Source: Psococerastis gibbosa
Taxonomy: Eukaryota > Arthropoda > Insecta > Psocodea > Psocidae
Direction: 5' to 3'
NCBI GenBank assembly: GCA_963971405.1
Contig: OZ020491.1
Span: 26,468,855-26,532,854, forward strand
DNA: 64,000 nt
Positions 22,120-33,667 of the stretch are shown here, piece after piece. Position 1 is the stretch's first letter. Every line of letters starts with the position of its first letter. A program made the position numbers and the translations under genes. A model generated the notes under the pieces. That model was not told where the DNA came from, searched no databases, and saw nothing but the letters and a program-made list of their open reading frames with translations.

Positions 22120-23080
22120 CTGATCAGTTGTCAGTTATCAGTATGAGCCTACTAAACTGAAAAAGCCAGAGGTGAAAGGGATTATAGCGCCCTCCCCCCA
22201 ATTAACCTAAGCGTATAGTGTTTTTTTCGTTATCCAAATTTCCTCCAAATTAGTAGAAGTAGAATCCAAGAGGAAAATATCTTACCGAAGGATTAATATG
22301 GGTTTAGCTCACCAACGTTTTAAATGCATGAAATAGACTTCCACAGCTTGATTAAAAGGATATAGGCATATAATAATAGGAAATAAATAAAAATACAAAT
22401 TGCTGGATTTTGAGTTTGCGATTTTCCACAGTCCATATTCTATTAATAATTAATGCTAAAATTCTGCCTTATATTAATAGCGTTGGACGAATTTAATTAT
22501 TAATAAATTCTAACTTTATACTTTCCGCCAACTATAAACTTTTCGGAACCATGCAGAAGAATTTCAAAATCATGGATACTAATTCACTTTTCCTTATCTG
22601 ATTAAACCCAACCCGGCAACTTCACCATTGTTTAAATCCAGGTAGTTAAAATAAGCCTGTATTACAGCAAGAAAACAAATAAATGAAAGTTTTATCTCTG
22701 GAAAGTAAAAATGTTTCCACTTAAAAATTACTCTTTAGGACACCTCTTGGTGCAGCCATTTCGGAGTTTTGAAATGTCCCTTTGCAATCATTTCCAAGTT
22801 TTTATGCTCTTTTATGTTCCTTCTTCGTTGGCATTTTGGAGCTCTAACTACAAGGAAAATTGTCTTTTGAGCGTCTCTGTTTTTTTCTTGCTTGTCAGCT
22901 TAATTTTCGACTTTCAGTGATGGGATGTACGCACTCTCAAAGAGATGAGTTTTTGATGCAACTTGAGTTTTGCCTATTGTGACTTATTTCTCGGCATCTT
23001 TAAATTTTTTAAAAGGAACGTCAAGGTCTAGAGACAACCCCCTATATACCTTTTCTGTACTATTAGGACTCCTTACAGGT
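22120..23080. other. No gene or repeat recognised
   Basis: Plain AT-rich sequence between a short repeat and the LINE tail at 23085. Short frames only. Confidence 0.6.
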
Positions 23081-23084
23081 ATAT

Positions 23085-23500
23085 TCTTCATCTTGAGTTG
23101 CAATCTAAGAATTGGTTTGCAGCGAATGTTGTATTTTTCTCCTCCACTCTTGTCTGTTTTGTGCGGTCCTTCATAACATCTTCTAGGTACTCCTTCCTCT
23201 GTCGTCCTCTTGAGTTGGTGCCTTCAACCATACCCTTAATTATGTTCTTGAAGAGCCCTTCGTGTCTCAGAATATGCCCCATATGCCTATTTTTGTTGAA
23301 ATGTTGGCCATAATAGCTCTTTTTTCGTTTATTCTCTGGAGCACTTCTTCGTTAGTTATGTGGTCTCTCCATGGGATTTTCAGGATTCTTCTGTAGCACC
23401 ACAACTCAAAGGCTTCCAGTTCTTTTTGTCATGTTTGTAAATGCACCATGTCTCACTTCCGTACAAGAGCACAGTCCACACTAGAGTTTTGAGAAGTATT
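23085..23500 (-). pseudogene. LINE ORF2 C-terminal fragment
   Basis: On the minus strand, a degraded reading of the YGSETW, LEAF-MWCYR and ILKIPW type (frameshifted, about 23500-23300) leads into MGHILRHEGLFKNIIKGMVE, then GTNSRGRQRKEYLEDVMKD (23282-23170). This is the typical tail after the reverse transcriptase domain of RTE/CR1-like LINEs, the 'WIGHILRH' block. Stops and frame changes show it is dead. Related tails lie at 32167-32405 and 45570-45750. Confidence 0.7.
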
Positions 23501-23547
23501 TTAGGTCTATTAGTAAAGGCAGTGGTGTAATACTATTTAACAAAGGG

Positions 23548-23648
23548 TTAGCATAGCATGACCAGAAAATGTAGTAAGTGTGTGACTCGAACCAACAACC
23601 TTTCGGGTGAAAGTCGGAGTCTGTACCACTACTCTCTACATGTCCTGA
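23548..23648 (-). mobile_element. tRNA-derived SINE, family S1 (head only)
   Basis: It contains GACTCGAACCAACAACCTTT and CTACATGTCCTG, the reverse complement of the tRNA-like head. The body is almost absent. It abuts the right part of a GCAGCCCG-type inverted-repeat element. Confidence 0.65.
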
Positions 23649-23649
23649 C

Positions 23650-23886
23650 ATAGTTTAAAAATTGAGGGAAATACTAATAAACAGTAAAATGCACAGGTAT
23701 AGAATTTTGAAATATAATAAGACTTTTCATTAATGTGTCTACATCTAAGGGAGAAAAAATTAATAACTCACCAAAAATATTAAGGCATCAATTTGAATTT
23801 CCCGCGCATTTTGCACTCATTTGTTAAAAACAATTAAATCCCGCGGTATTATAATATTCCCATATCGCCGTGATCGGGCTGCAGGA
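23650..23886. mobile_element. Right part of a GCAGCCCG-family element
   Basis: ACTAATAAACAGTAAAATGC, TTTGAATTTCCCGCGCATTT and TATCGCCGTGATCGGGCTGC AGG match the right two thirds of the 56603-56973 element. The left part is replaced by a SINE head. Confidence 0.65.
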
Positions 23887-23936
23887 GTACCTAAATGCCT
23901 AGGGTCTCCAGAGAGGGGCAAAGGGAAACCGTGAGG

Positions 23937-24100
23937 CAGGGACGGATCCAGCCCATTTTTTTGGGGGGGGGGGGGTAGCTGAGGGTCAAAATAGGAAAAC
24001 TTATGTAGGATCGACTAAATTAGATCGTAATAACTTAATTTACAATAGATTTACCAAATTTTGGGGGGGCAGCTACCCTCCCCCCCTGTATCCGTCCTTG
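23937..24100. mobile_element. hAT-like MITE, GGACGGAT family, inverted copy
   Basis: CAGGGACGGATCCAG to GTATCCGTCCTTG, flanked by a perfect 8-bp duplication CCGTGAGG (23929-23936 and 24101-24108). The interior is the reverse complement of the copy at 21613-21794. Confidence 0.88.
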
Positions 24101-24498
24101 CCGTGAGGGGCGGTGCGGGCGCCTTTTTAAAAAACTAATTCCTATAAGAATCAAAATGTTGTAAATTCATCGCAGTAAAAGTCGAAAGCAAAATATTATT
24201 TCTAATACTTCGCGAAAAAATTTTAACAGCAGAAGAAAAGCATCCAACTCTGAATTTAATCCGTATATTGAAAGTAACGGCAGGCTCGATAGATAATCCT
24301 ATCTCACGTTTTTTTAATTAGATTTCTATTCCCGCAGCCCTTCCTTTTCAGAATCCGCTTTGCTGAGCGTCGGCCGCCGTCACTGAAGTAAAATGCGTAG
24401 ATTGCCACATGCTGGGCATCGACGTAGTCCAGTCGACAGAGAACTAGACTATTAAGCGGAAGGAAAATTTCAAGCGTCGATTCAATATATTGCAGTAT

Positions 24499-24874
24499 GC
24501 CAACGGCCTTACCATGTTGAATCCAGGAAAGCAGAGCATGTTTCAAACTGCGGCAAACTTGGTAGTGTACACAGCGTTGGCAGGGGAACATGGTGGGACA
24601 TGATAACGCGCTCAGACTATACCAGTCAGTCTACGTGCGTGTCGAGTCACCTGGTCACCTCCGATTTAATCGTGTGACTTTACCATGTTCCCCAAGTGGT
24701 TCGGAATGCACTATAATCAGGAGGTCCACCCTGTAAGTCAACTCCCCTTTCCCCCGAGGAGAAAGAGCCTGCGCTTAGGGTGCCTCAAGTTAACAGATTC
24801 ACTCCCCCCGCCAGGCTGACAGGGTTGCTTAAAGCAAAAATGCCGAAAGAAGGCGTTGGAAACAACAAACAACA
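24499..24874 (+). mobile_element. SINE with 5S rRNA-like head, full length
   Basis: The head is GCCAACGGCCTTACCATGTT, then AAAGCAGAGCATGTTTCAAA, CTGCGGCAAACTTGGTAGTG and CACAGCGTTGGC. The body GGTGGGACATGATAACGCGC runs to the tail GGCGTTGGAAACAACAAAC. The head parallels 5S rRNA: it starts GCCAACGGCCATACCA, has an AAGCA segment and a GCGGTTAGTACTTGGATGGG-like internal promoter, and closes with GTTGGC. About 376 bp. Confidence 0.72.
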
Positions 24875-24892
24875 TATATTGCAGTATTTAGA

Positions 24893-24958
24893 TTTTAGGG
24901 TCTTCAATGTCAGTGTTATCGAGTTATCCAACACACAATCGTGAGTGGACCTCAAATG
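24893..24958 (+). repeat. Isolated fragment of the 219-bp satellite unit
   Basis: AGGGTCTTCAATGTCAGTGT then TATCGAGTTATCCAACACAC AATCGTGAG parallels the 63.3 kb unit (GGGTCTTGACAATGTCGGTG, CTATCGAGTTATGTCGAG, ACACATAATCGTGAG). Confidence 0.55.
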
Positions 24959-24959
24959 G

Positions 24960-26365
24960 AAAAATTTATCAGAGTAAACAACGTGGTAGTAGCCAGGACG
25001 TTCGTGGCACTGTTTTAAAGAATGTGGCAGAGCTCTATTCTAGTGCCACGTTTATTTAAATGTTTTGTTCAATTTGGTTATTCGGTAATTGCTTGGGACC
25101 TAATACATAATATGAAAAATTTAAATATTACACAATTCTAAACGTGTTTCAAATCAACTGACATAAACAAATATGGCGGCGGTCAAACATCTGTCGAAAG
25201 CAGTGCTACTCCAATAACACAGTTACCCAACTCATAAGTGCGTCTAGGATCCTTGATTTCGGTTCTTGATTTTCTTATTTCGGTTCAGCCATAATGCAAT
25301 CGCAAGCGATCTAGACATTTCACCTCTTTGGCCGTCGGCTTTGTCGCATTCGTTTTTGTCAGTAACGGTGAGGGGAGGGGGAAGAGGAGGGGGTATTGCC
25401 CCTTTCCCCTTCTAGTTTATTTATTGTGCCCTCGTCTGACTAATGCATCTGTTCACACTTGGCCGCCCTACTAAGGGAAGCCGTCTTTGACTAGATTGAT
25501 GTCTATGACAGACTATCTACCATTAGATTTTCGGAGGCAACGATTTTGCCGCCATAAATTTTGAAATTTGTCAACATTATGTTTACATACTGTATCTGAT
25601 CGCCCTAGCTAAAATACTGTACATTAAGCTAGTCGCTCTCAACCAGGGAACTTTTGGCAACGAATTTATAACGATTATGTGACATAGTGAGAAATTTGGT
25701 TTATTGTATTAATTAAATTTACTTTCTACCCTACCCTACCCACTACATAATTTCATTAAATAGGGGTCAACCTCGGAGTATAGTTCTGTCTTTTGGAGAA
25801 GTGTTTCGGTTTATTAAATTAAACGATTCTACATGATAATAGAGGAAACATTCATGTGTACACAAGTATCCGAAGATTTATAGTTTATTTATTTATTTTA
25901 AGAAAAACGACAGTGCTATTGGGATAATTCTTGTAAAGGTAGCTAGCATGAATCCGTGGTACGACATTCATCGTGGGTTCGCGCCCCGCATTCTCAAGAT
26001 TTTTCTGGGTTCCCTTTCTTCGCATATAATATCTCGAAGATATTGCCTCTTCAGCCTGCGTTAATTAAATTTTTAAATCCAAACATGGTATTGTACGATG
26101 TCAACTCAATGTCACAATCTTTGAAAAGCAAATTTAAAACTCGTGAGTAAAAATAAAAGAGGATAAACAGTATAAAGAGTATGAGACAGCTTTTTGACAT
26201 CTCTTTCGCATAAACTGTACATCAAAAGCTGTTCACATATTTCCACTGAAACATACTAATGAAAAACAGGGGAAAAGAGGAGACTGGATGGAAAAGGTAC
26301 AATACAATGAAATTCTGAACCCCATCAGTCCCAAATGAGTCGTTAAAATTCGTAGAAACCTTTTT
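24960..26365. other. No gene recognised
   Basis: AT-rich with a small G-rich stretch at 25370-25395 and a tRNA-like segment at 25945. Nothing else identified. Confidence 0.6.
25945..26000 (+). repeat. Isolated tRNA-like promoter segment
   Basis: GTAGCTAGCATGAATCCGTG (A-box like), then CATCGTGGGTTCGCGCCCCG (B-box, GGGTTCGCGCCCC). No acceptor stem and no second copy were seen. It is probably the head of another SINE. Confidence 0.4.
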
Positions 26366-26369
26366 TGCA

Positions 26370-28025
26370 ACTAAAATGCGAAAGTTTCCGCTTTCGAGGT
26401 TGGAGGCACGCTCGACCCCCCTTTCCCCTTACCCTGCTCCAACCCCTTCGTCCATTTCAAATTCAACGGAACTTTATTCAAGAACTTGGCGACTTGTCTA
26501 ACTTGCCGGTCAACCAGTCACTTGGAATGCCAATCGGTCAATTTGTCTGTCATTGTGAAATTTACGTTGAAGTTGTTGGTTACAAATGGCGCCCAGCGTT
26601 TTCGGTGTTTTGTTGAAGTCTTGTTGTTTGTCACTTTAAATTGTTTTCTTTTCTACTTTTTGGCTTCTCTAAAGTTGTGGGGTTTGAAGCATCTTCTGGC
26701 TCTATCCCCTCTCTGCCCACCGCCCCCTCGTTCATTTCAAATGCAGCGAAACGTTATCTAAGAACCTGAGTAACTTGTCCAACTTGGTCAACCAGTCACT
26801 TGGAATGCCAATCGGTCAATTTGTCTGTCATTCTGAAATTGATGTTGAAGTTGTTGATTGTTGAAGTCCTGTTGCTTTAACTATTTTTTTTGCTTTTGCT
26901 TTCTGTATCTGTATAGTTGGGGGGGGGGGGGGGGGGTTGAAGTATCGTCTATCCACTCCTTTCCACCGTCTCTCGTCCATTTCAAATTCTATGAAACTTT
27001 ATTCAAGAATTTGGCGACTTGTCTAACTTGTCAGCCAGTCACTTGTAATGGCAACCGGTCAATTTGTCTGTCATTGTGAAATTGACGTTGAAGTTGTTGC
27101 TTAGAAATGGCGCCCAAAGGTTTTGGTGTTGTTTTTTTGAAGTCTTGTGGTTTGCTTTAGCTAGTTTTGTTTTTACTTTCTGGCTTCTCTATAGTGGTGA
27201 GGTTTGAAGCATTTTCTATCCCCTCTCTTCTTGCCGCCCCTTCGTCCATTTTGCATGCAAGGAAATGTTATTTATGAACCTTACGACATGTCCAACTTGT
27301 TCAACCCGTCACTTGGAATGCCAATCGGCCAATTTGTCTGTCATTGTGAAATTGACGTTGAAGTTGTTGCTTAGAAATGGCGCCCAAAGGTTTTGGTGTT
27401 TTTTTTTTGAAGTCTTGTGGTTTGCTTTAGCTAGTTTTGTTTTTACTTTCTGGCTTCTCTATAGTTGTGAGGTTTGAAGCATCTTCTATTCCCTCTCTTC
27501 TTGCCGCCCCTTCGTCCATTTTGCATGCAAGGAAATGTTATTTATGAACCTTACGACATGTCCAACTTGTTCAACCCGTCACTTGGAATGCCAATCGGTC
27601 AATTTGTCTGTCATTGTGAAATTGATACGGAAGATGTTGGTTAAAAATTGCGCCTAACGTTTTGGGTGCTTTGTTGACGTCTTTCTAGTTGTTGCATTGG
27701 CTGTTTTTGTTTTGTTTCTCTATGGTTGTGGGGTTTTAAGCCTCCTATAATACCCTGCCTTTCCACCGCCCCTTCGTCCTTTTCACATTCAGCAAACATT
27801 ATTCAAGAATTTGGGACTTGTCTAACTTGCCGGTCAACCAGTCACTTGGAATGACAATCGGTCAATTTGACTCTCATTGTAAAATTGACATTGAAGTTCA
27901 AATCAAATATATTTATTTACTATTTTTCTTGTACAATTTCTTAGTAATGTGGTTCAGAGGGGCACCTTTGGACATTCCCGTGATGGGCCCCTCAATCTAA
28001 AGTTGTTGAGTTGCATATGGTGCCC
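26370..28025. repeat. Tandem array, about 265-bp unit, six copies
   Basis: CACTTGGAATGCCAATCGGT starts at about 26519, 26797, 27040, 27310, 27580 and 27843 (spacing 278, 243, 270, 270, 263). Each unit includes CAATTTGTCTGTCATTGTGA, AATGGCGCCCA and CCCCTTCGTCCATTT. Copies four and five are nearly identical. Runs of G at about 26919-26937 interrupt one unit. Confidence 0.9.
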
Positions 28026-28159
28026 AGCGTTCTCGGTGTTTTGTTTGTTGAACTTTTGATGATTATATCTTTAGTTAGTTCTTTTTACTAACTTATCCTC
28101 ACCTACAGAAACTATGTGAATCTTATGCATATTACATATAATGTCATTATTGGGAACAC

Positions 28160-28455
28160 AGAAAATCTCGACTCCCGCGCTGCCACACACTAACAACGCT
28201 ACTAATCTCTGTATACACAGCATCGTAATTACCACACAGAGACGCTTAAACGTCAGTGAATGTGTGTAGTAGAGGTCAATATTACAGATTTTTTGTTATA
28301 ATATGTAGAAGTACAAGATAACTTGACTCCCGCGCCGCCACACACACTAATAGCGCAACTGTACGTCATAGATATACAGCATGGTAATTACCGTCCAGAG
28401 ACGCTCATAGGTCAGTGAATATATGCAGTAGAGGTCGATATTACAAATGACGTTG
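28160..28455. repeat. Two-copy direct repeat, 151-bp period
   Basis: GACTCCCGCGCTGCCACACA, GGTAATTACC-type and CAGTGAATGTGTGTAGTAGA at about 28170 recur at about 28324 (GACTCCCGCGCCGCCACACA, CAGTGAATATATGCAGTAGA). Confidence 0.85.
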
Positions 28456-28519
28456 TAACGGTCATCGGATTTAATTATGTACATATGAGTAAATCGCTCC
28501 GCTTGTCACAGACAAACCG

Positions 28520-29670
28520 CCGCTACCAAACAGAGGAACATGTTGGACTGTCAATACTGAGACATAATCTTCAGCTCTATTACACAGCGGAATATGTACG
28601 TAGTAGTAAGGACTCTGGCTACCATTCGGGTAGATGTTGGTTCGTGTCCTACGCTAGATGGATTTTTATATCTGTCTAGCTAACTGACAGAGGAACATGT
28701 TGGACTGTCAATACTGAGACATAATATTCAGCTATATTACACAGCGGAATATGTACGTAGTAGTAAGGACTCTGGCTACCATTCGGGTAGATGTTGGTTC
28801 GTGTCCTACGCTAGATGGATTTTTATATCTGTCTAACTAACAGACAGAGGAACATGTTGGCCTGACAATACTGAGACAAAATAGTCTGCTTTAAGGTTGT
28901 GCCCAGCGTTATTTGGAGAAATATAGCTCAGAGGTAAGGACTCTGGTTACCACTGGAATGGATGTTGGTTCGTGTCCTACTCTAGATCAATTTATATATC
29001 TGTCTAACTAACAGACAGAGGAACATGTTGGCCTGACAATACTGAGACAAAATAGTCTGCTTTAAGGTTGTGCCCAGCGTTATTTGGAGAAATATAGCTC
29101 AGAGGTAAGGACTCTGGCTACCACTGGAATGGATGTTTGTTCGTGTCCTACTCTAGATCAATTTATATATCTGTCTAACTAACAGACAGAGGAACATGTT
29201 GGCCTGACAATACTGAGACAAAATAGTCTGCTTTAAGGTTGTGCCCAGCGTTATTTGGAGAAATATAGCTCAGAGGTAAGGACTCTGGCTACCACTGGAA
29301 TGGATGTTTGTTCGTGTCCTACTCTAGATCAATTTTTATATCTGTCTAACTAACAGAGGAACATTTTGGACTGTCAATACCGAAACAAATTATTCTGCTA
29401 TAGTGCCCAGCGGTATATGGACAAATATAGTGTACAGGTAAGGACTCTGGCTCCCACTGGGATGGATGTCGGTTCGTGTCCCACTCTAGATCAATTTTTA
29501 TATCTGTCTAACTAACAGACAGAGGAACATGTTGGCCTGACAATACTGAGACAAAATAGTCTGCTTTAAGGTTGTGCCCAGCGTTATTTGGAGAAATATA
29601 GCTCAGAGGCAAGGACTCTGGCTACCACTGGAATGGATGTTTGTTCGTGTCCTACTCTAGATCAATTTTT
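28520..29670 (+). repeat. Tandem array of tRNA-like monomers, 157-171 bp, seven copies
   Basis: AGGAACATGTTGG-type starts occur at 28534, 28691, 28848, 29019, 29190, 29357 and 29523. Each later monomer contains TATAGCTCAGAGGTAAGGAC (A-box like), CTCTGGCTACCACTGGAATG and GGTTCGTGTCCTACTCTAGA (B-box like), about 70 bases in all. An extra diverged head is at 29803-29860, after a MITE remnant. Confidence 0.88.
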
Positions 29671-29671
29671 A

Positions 29672-29799
29672 CACAAGCTTTTTTTAATTTTAAAGGGTAA
29701 TTAATTCTTTTTTTTTAAAGTTGAGTTTTCTTAAACTAGGTATCTTATAAATTTACTCATTTAGGGTCATGACCTCCCCCCCCCTGGATCCGCCATTGA
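29672..29799. mobile_element. Truncated hAT-like MITE (GCGGATCC family)
   Basis: AGTTGAGTTTTCTTAAACTA, GGGTCATGACCTCC and the end CTGGATCCGCCATTG. It interrupts the end of the tRNA-like tandem array and matches the interior of 61017-61196. Confidence 0.68.
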
Positions 29800-29859
29800 A
29801 GGACTCTGGCTACCACTGGGACGCATGCTGGTTCGTGTCCCAATCCTTCATACTATGGC

Positions 29860-30800
29860 CATTGCCAATTAATTATCTATATGAAAACAGCAGCTTAACA
29901 CCTTGTTAGCGAAGATAGTCCAACCGCGCCCGGCACGTGTTCCGCGGTTTCCTCGGACTCCGTGCAATGCCGGCGGACGATAGGATCTCCATGACCCAGT
30001 TTCAACAGAGCCCACATGGCCAAACTGGGTCACGGGGTTCTACAGTCTGCGGGCACTGTTTCCGGCGTAAGTAATCTTGCGGATTTCAGACGTTAGCGGC
30101 GGCGGGGGGGGGGGGGCGAGGAGTTAACTAGAGTGCGAAGTTAAAGAAGATAACTGCGAGCATACGGCGAGAGGAAGTGACTGTGAAATCACCATGAGTA
30201 TAATTCACCGGGTTGCTGGGACCACGCCAAGCTATTAAATACCGCTTTAATTCCGCCGCCGTATTCTCGGTCGCCAATCTGATAAAAGATTTACGCTAAT
30301 TGAGGCTGAGCATCTGTGAATTACGGCCTCTGCATAGTCATAAAATGCCATTAAATAAATTATCCTGTATGACCTGTAAGAGATATAGACCGGCCCAGCT
30401 GAGGGAATGGGTATTTTAAAGGTTTTGCTGCATTGTGGTACCGTGTGGTATAGTATGGGTGTGGCATGAAGTGTGTTTGAGCTGAAAGTAGGTTAGTGCT
30501 GAATGCTTATAAGTTGATACCCTGCGTGGTATGGGAGGACTGTTGTGAGAATAGCGGAAGTGTGAGGATTAGCGATGGAACTGTTGAAGAGTGAACAATA
30601 CATAAGTACAATATTTGAAGATATGTGAATTATTTATAACGCAAACCTCACTTCAACCGGCTTGGGTACCACAATGGGTTGGAAGCTGGACCATTGAAGT
30701 GAAAGACGAGGTTTCAGACACGGCATGACAGAAGAAAATAATGAATGTTGTCTTTATATATCCATTTGAGCGAATTGCGAGAAGAATGAAAAGGTTTCCC
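29860..30800. other. No gene recognised; locally GC-rich
   Basis: 29915-30130 is more GC- and CpG-rich than the surroundings (CCGCGCCCGGCACGTGTTCC) and ends in a G tract. No reading frame or repeat partner was found. Confidence 0.55.
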
Positions 30801-30804
30801 TTCA

Positions 30805-30970
30805 CAAGGGCGGATCCAGCCGAAAATTTAGGCGGGGGGGGGGGGGGGTCACAAGTTGTACATGTTAGTTTAAAAGGTAATTTGTTTGTTGAAAAGTTGA
30901 GTTTTATTCAATTTTTTTGTATTTACTATCTTATGAATGATGAATGAGCTCTCCCCCCCCCCCCCCGTCG
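30805..30970. mobile_element. hAT-like MITE (GCGGATCC family), one end lost
   Basis: CAAGGGCGGATCCAGCC start, a G tract, then GTCACAAGTTGTACATGTTA and TTAAAAGGTAATTTGTTTGT. It ends in a C tract with no clear right terminus. The reverse complement matches 61017-61196. Confidence 0.7.
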
Positions 30971-31029
30971 ATTATTGATAGACTTTACTTCCAGTGTAGC
31001 CCATTGAACTTACCTACGACCCCATCGAC

Positions 31030-31165
31030 TAGTATCTGTGCTTGGTTATGTCATACTTTCGCCTGTGTTCATTTCATCAATAGTAAGCTTGTCTCAGCTT
31101 GTCCATTATCGCTTGTAGCCGGTGTAGGTTGACATCGAGATCATTTACCAGTTTGCTACTAATGG
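31030..31165 (+). repeat. Interspersed repeat (also at 47085-47290 and 55130-55330)
   Basis: The shared core includes CAGCTTGTCCATTATCGCTT then GTAGCCGGTGTAGGTTGACA TCGAG. In reverse the reading DVNLCRLQAIMDKLRKA is open at the 47 kb copy, suggesting decayed coding sequence of a LINE. Three copies were seen. Confidence 0.55.
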
Positions 31166-31239
31166 CCAACAATTGAACAATAGCAGAGTTTGCTTTCGCT
31201 TATTCTGGCTAGAACGTTCTCTTTTTTTTTTTTTTAGTA

Positions 31240-31345
31240 GCATTTGTAGCATGGACTTGCCAAGGTACCTATTCGTACCATGCATGCGACGATAGCACCA
31301 CATCTCAAATGCTTCGAGTTTCTTAAGCTGGCTTAAGTAAAGTAA
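31240..31345 (-). pseudogene. Short LINE ORF2 fragment
   Basis: On the minus strand the frame reads KKLEAFEMWCYRRMHGTNRY then LGKSML, the 'LEAFEMWCYRR' block found after the reverse transcriptase domain of many LINEs. Only about 100 bases remain. Confidence 0.55.
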
Positions 31346-31969
31346 AGAAAGAAAAATACTGTAATCGGGTACCGTGATTCGAACCCTACACCTGCAACAT
31401 AATTTAAAGCAGCTCCCTCAATACGGAGTCAAAAGTTCACCAACATATAAAATATAAAGTTTAATAATGGCGGTAAAATCCGTTTATGTCAAATGCAGGC
31501 CAGGCATTAATAACATTAGTAAAGATATGAAAACGGGGGATGTTTGGGGGGGGGGGGATGTTGTCCCATTTGGAGGGACTGCGGCGTACGTTATCACGTG
31601 GTTCACACCCTATGTCCACTGCCGTTAGCTCTAATGCCTGCACATAAACCCCAACTGGAGATGATATCTCTATGTTATCTACATCAGCCATTCGCGCCAA
31701 AATTCAAAATTACCACACAGTCTATACTCACACTCATATTTAAAAAAAATTACAACTGGATGGTTATTTTTGCTTTGTTTGCTTTAATCTGTATTTACAT
31801 TGGGTTTAGTGGTTTTGTATTGTCAATAGGCATTATTACACTTTACAATATGGTGGTTAAATCTCTTTTGATACTCAATAGTATTGATTTATATTTGTTA
31901 CGTTAATTGCAATTTTCAGTCTGCTAGGCGGTTAAATTCCCGAATAGATTTTACTGCTGTCATTATTAT

Positions 31970-32110
31970 TTTTGTTTTCCCATTTATACGTTATTATAAT
32001 AAATAAATAATGGTCGAAATTTTTGAATTCGAGATTTCAGATTTTGAGGTCCCGGGAACCAAAAAAGGTGGTTTTTACGAAATGTCTGTCTGTTCATCGA
32101 TTTGTGGAAC
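31970..32110 (+). repeat. Element Y, 5' part only
   Basis: TTTATACGTTATTATAATAA, AATGGTCGAAATTTTTGAAT, TTTGAGGTCCCGGGAACC, ACGAAATGTCTGTCTGTTCA. It is followed by the minus-strand LINE tail. Confidence 0.65.
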
Positions 32111-32164
32111 AACTACTCATTTATACCGAATTTCAGTCATACCTTCCATTCAAGATAACAGTCA

Positions 32165-32405
32165 CACTAATTCACATTCGCTACCATCGCCACCGCAGCC
32201 TCGCATTCTTTCCTTCTTCTCGAGTTACAATCAATGGATTGGTTTGCAGCGAATATTGTATTCTTCTCCTCCACTCTTGTCTGTTTTGTGAGGTCCTTTT
32301 CATTCCTTTTATAGATGTCGCACCCTAGGTTCTTCATGACATCCTCTAGGTACTCCTTCCTAGTTCCTCTGTCGTCCTTTTGAGTTGGTGCCTCGTTTGT
32401 TTTAG
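32165..32405 (-). pseudogene. LINE ORF2 C-terminal fragment
   Basis: The minus-strand frame contains RKEYLEDVMKNLGCDIYKRN then EKDLTKQTRVEEKNTIFAAN QS. It matches, with an extra middle segment, the C-terminus of the fragment at 23085-23500, which reads RKEYLEDVMKDRTKQTRVEE. The two are copies of one LINE family. Confidence 0.65.
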
Positions 32406-33209
32406 TTTGTAGATTGAACACCTATTGTATTCAATATGAAGCAATACAAATATATTCTATACTGTTGATCATTGTTTTCTTATTTCTCCCTATGATGTTC
32501 GCCGAGTTCCACGACGTCACCATGGCAACTCTCTCAAGGACACTTCTACTTTACCTTAAACATCATTGACAACTTTAATGATAAGAAATGGGTCGGAAAT
32601 TGCACAATCAATGTCACTCCCATGTGGAGCCACTAATTCTCAAAACCTCTCATTTACCCCCCCCCCCCCCCCCCCGCTTGTGTCCCCTCTTAGATCGATT
32701 GACTTTCCCTCCCCCTCTCCTTACCCGCAACCTGCCCCCATCATTCTACATGAATAGACTTTACATAAGAAACTCAATAAAAGTTCTTAACTTTAAATTT
32801 CCCGCCATTTTCATGAATAACCAATTAATGACTTTAATTATTAGAGGCAGAAAAAAAAACGTAATTGCTAAAAAAAAACCTTAATTGAATCTGGTGACAT
32901 TGCTGGTGCATTGACATCTTTCCCCCCGTCCCCCTCCTCAGATTCCCTACCCACTTTTCGAAAATCAGTTTAGGATTTTCCCCCCTTTTCAATCCCGATT
33001 TCAATAGAGAGCCATCCTTTTATAATGTTGTAAAAGTGGATCACAGAATGTTGGTTGTGTTGTTGGAGTTTAGAAAAGTGGGGTTGGTTTTTTTTTCCAG
33101 TTAGGAGTTTTATAATGATGAGCTTATATGTGATTTTGGTTAGCTGTGTAAATATTTTTATATGGCGTGTTAATTAATTTGGTTTGATGTAACAGATTCC
33201 TTTTTTATA

Positions 33210-33470
33210 CAATGTGAAAACGAATAGAACAAGCGGCTGCAATGGTATGGCCACGTCCGAAGGATGGATGAGAATAGGACCACTTGGAGGTTGGCGGAGG
33301 CAAGGCCACACAATAGAAGACGCCACACAATAGAAGACCCATCGGCAGATCGAGGACAACCCTCGAGGAAAGAATTGAACAACTCGCGGGAGCAAGAGAA
33401 AAAACAATGGCCGAGCTCAAGACGTTAGCGTCCGACCGGTCCGAGTACAAGAAGTAGGTCTGGGGCGACC
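33210..33470 (+). pseudogene. LINE ORF2 C-terminal fragment (different family)
   Basis: Plus-strand frames give a degraded 'QWYGHVRRMDENRTTWRLAE'-like segment, then RPIGRSRTTLEERIEQLAGA, then REKTMAELKTLASDRSEYKK. This is the GRPRTT-type tail of a non-LTR retrotransposon ORF. A short duplication (CACACAATAGAAGA twice, near 33309 and 33326) and frame changes disrupt it. Confidence 0.65.
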
Positions 33471-33667
33471 CCTTCAAGCTACGCACTCGCACTAAAAGGG
33501 GAGAGGAAGAAGAAAAAGAAGTGAGAAACTAATGAATTATTTGAACCATCCATAACTTTATATTATACTGTTCCGTGTTGTGTTGAGTATAAAGTGTATA
33601 TATAGGAGAAATGGGACACTCCCATCCCAAATATTTATTGAATATATAGCACCAGCGGCCATAGGAC

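Noticed and set aside
24499..24620. 5S rRNA gene
   Set aside because: Only the ends and internal-promoter-like segment resemble 5S. The sequence continues into a repeated SINE body without a T-run terminator.
28520..29670. CRISPR-like array of regular repeats
   Set aside because: Monomers of 157-171 bp repeat throughout, with no short repeat and unique spacer structure, in an animal genome.
31544..31906. 120-codon plus-strand frame with a hydrophobic tail
   Set aside because: It begins in a G tract, the hydrophobic part is TTT/ATT-rich intronic sequence, and no motif is recognised.
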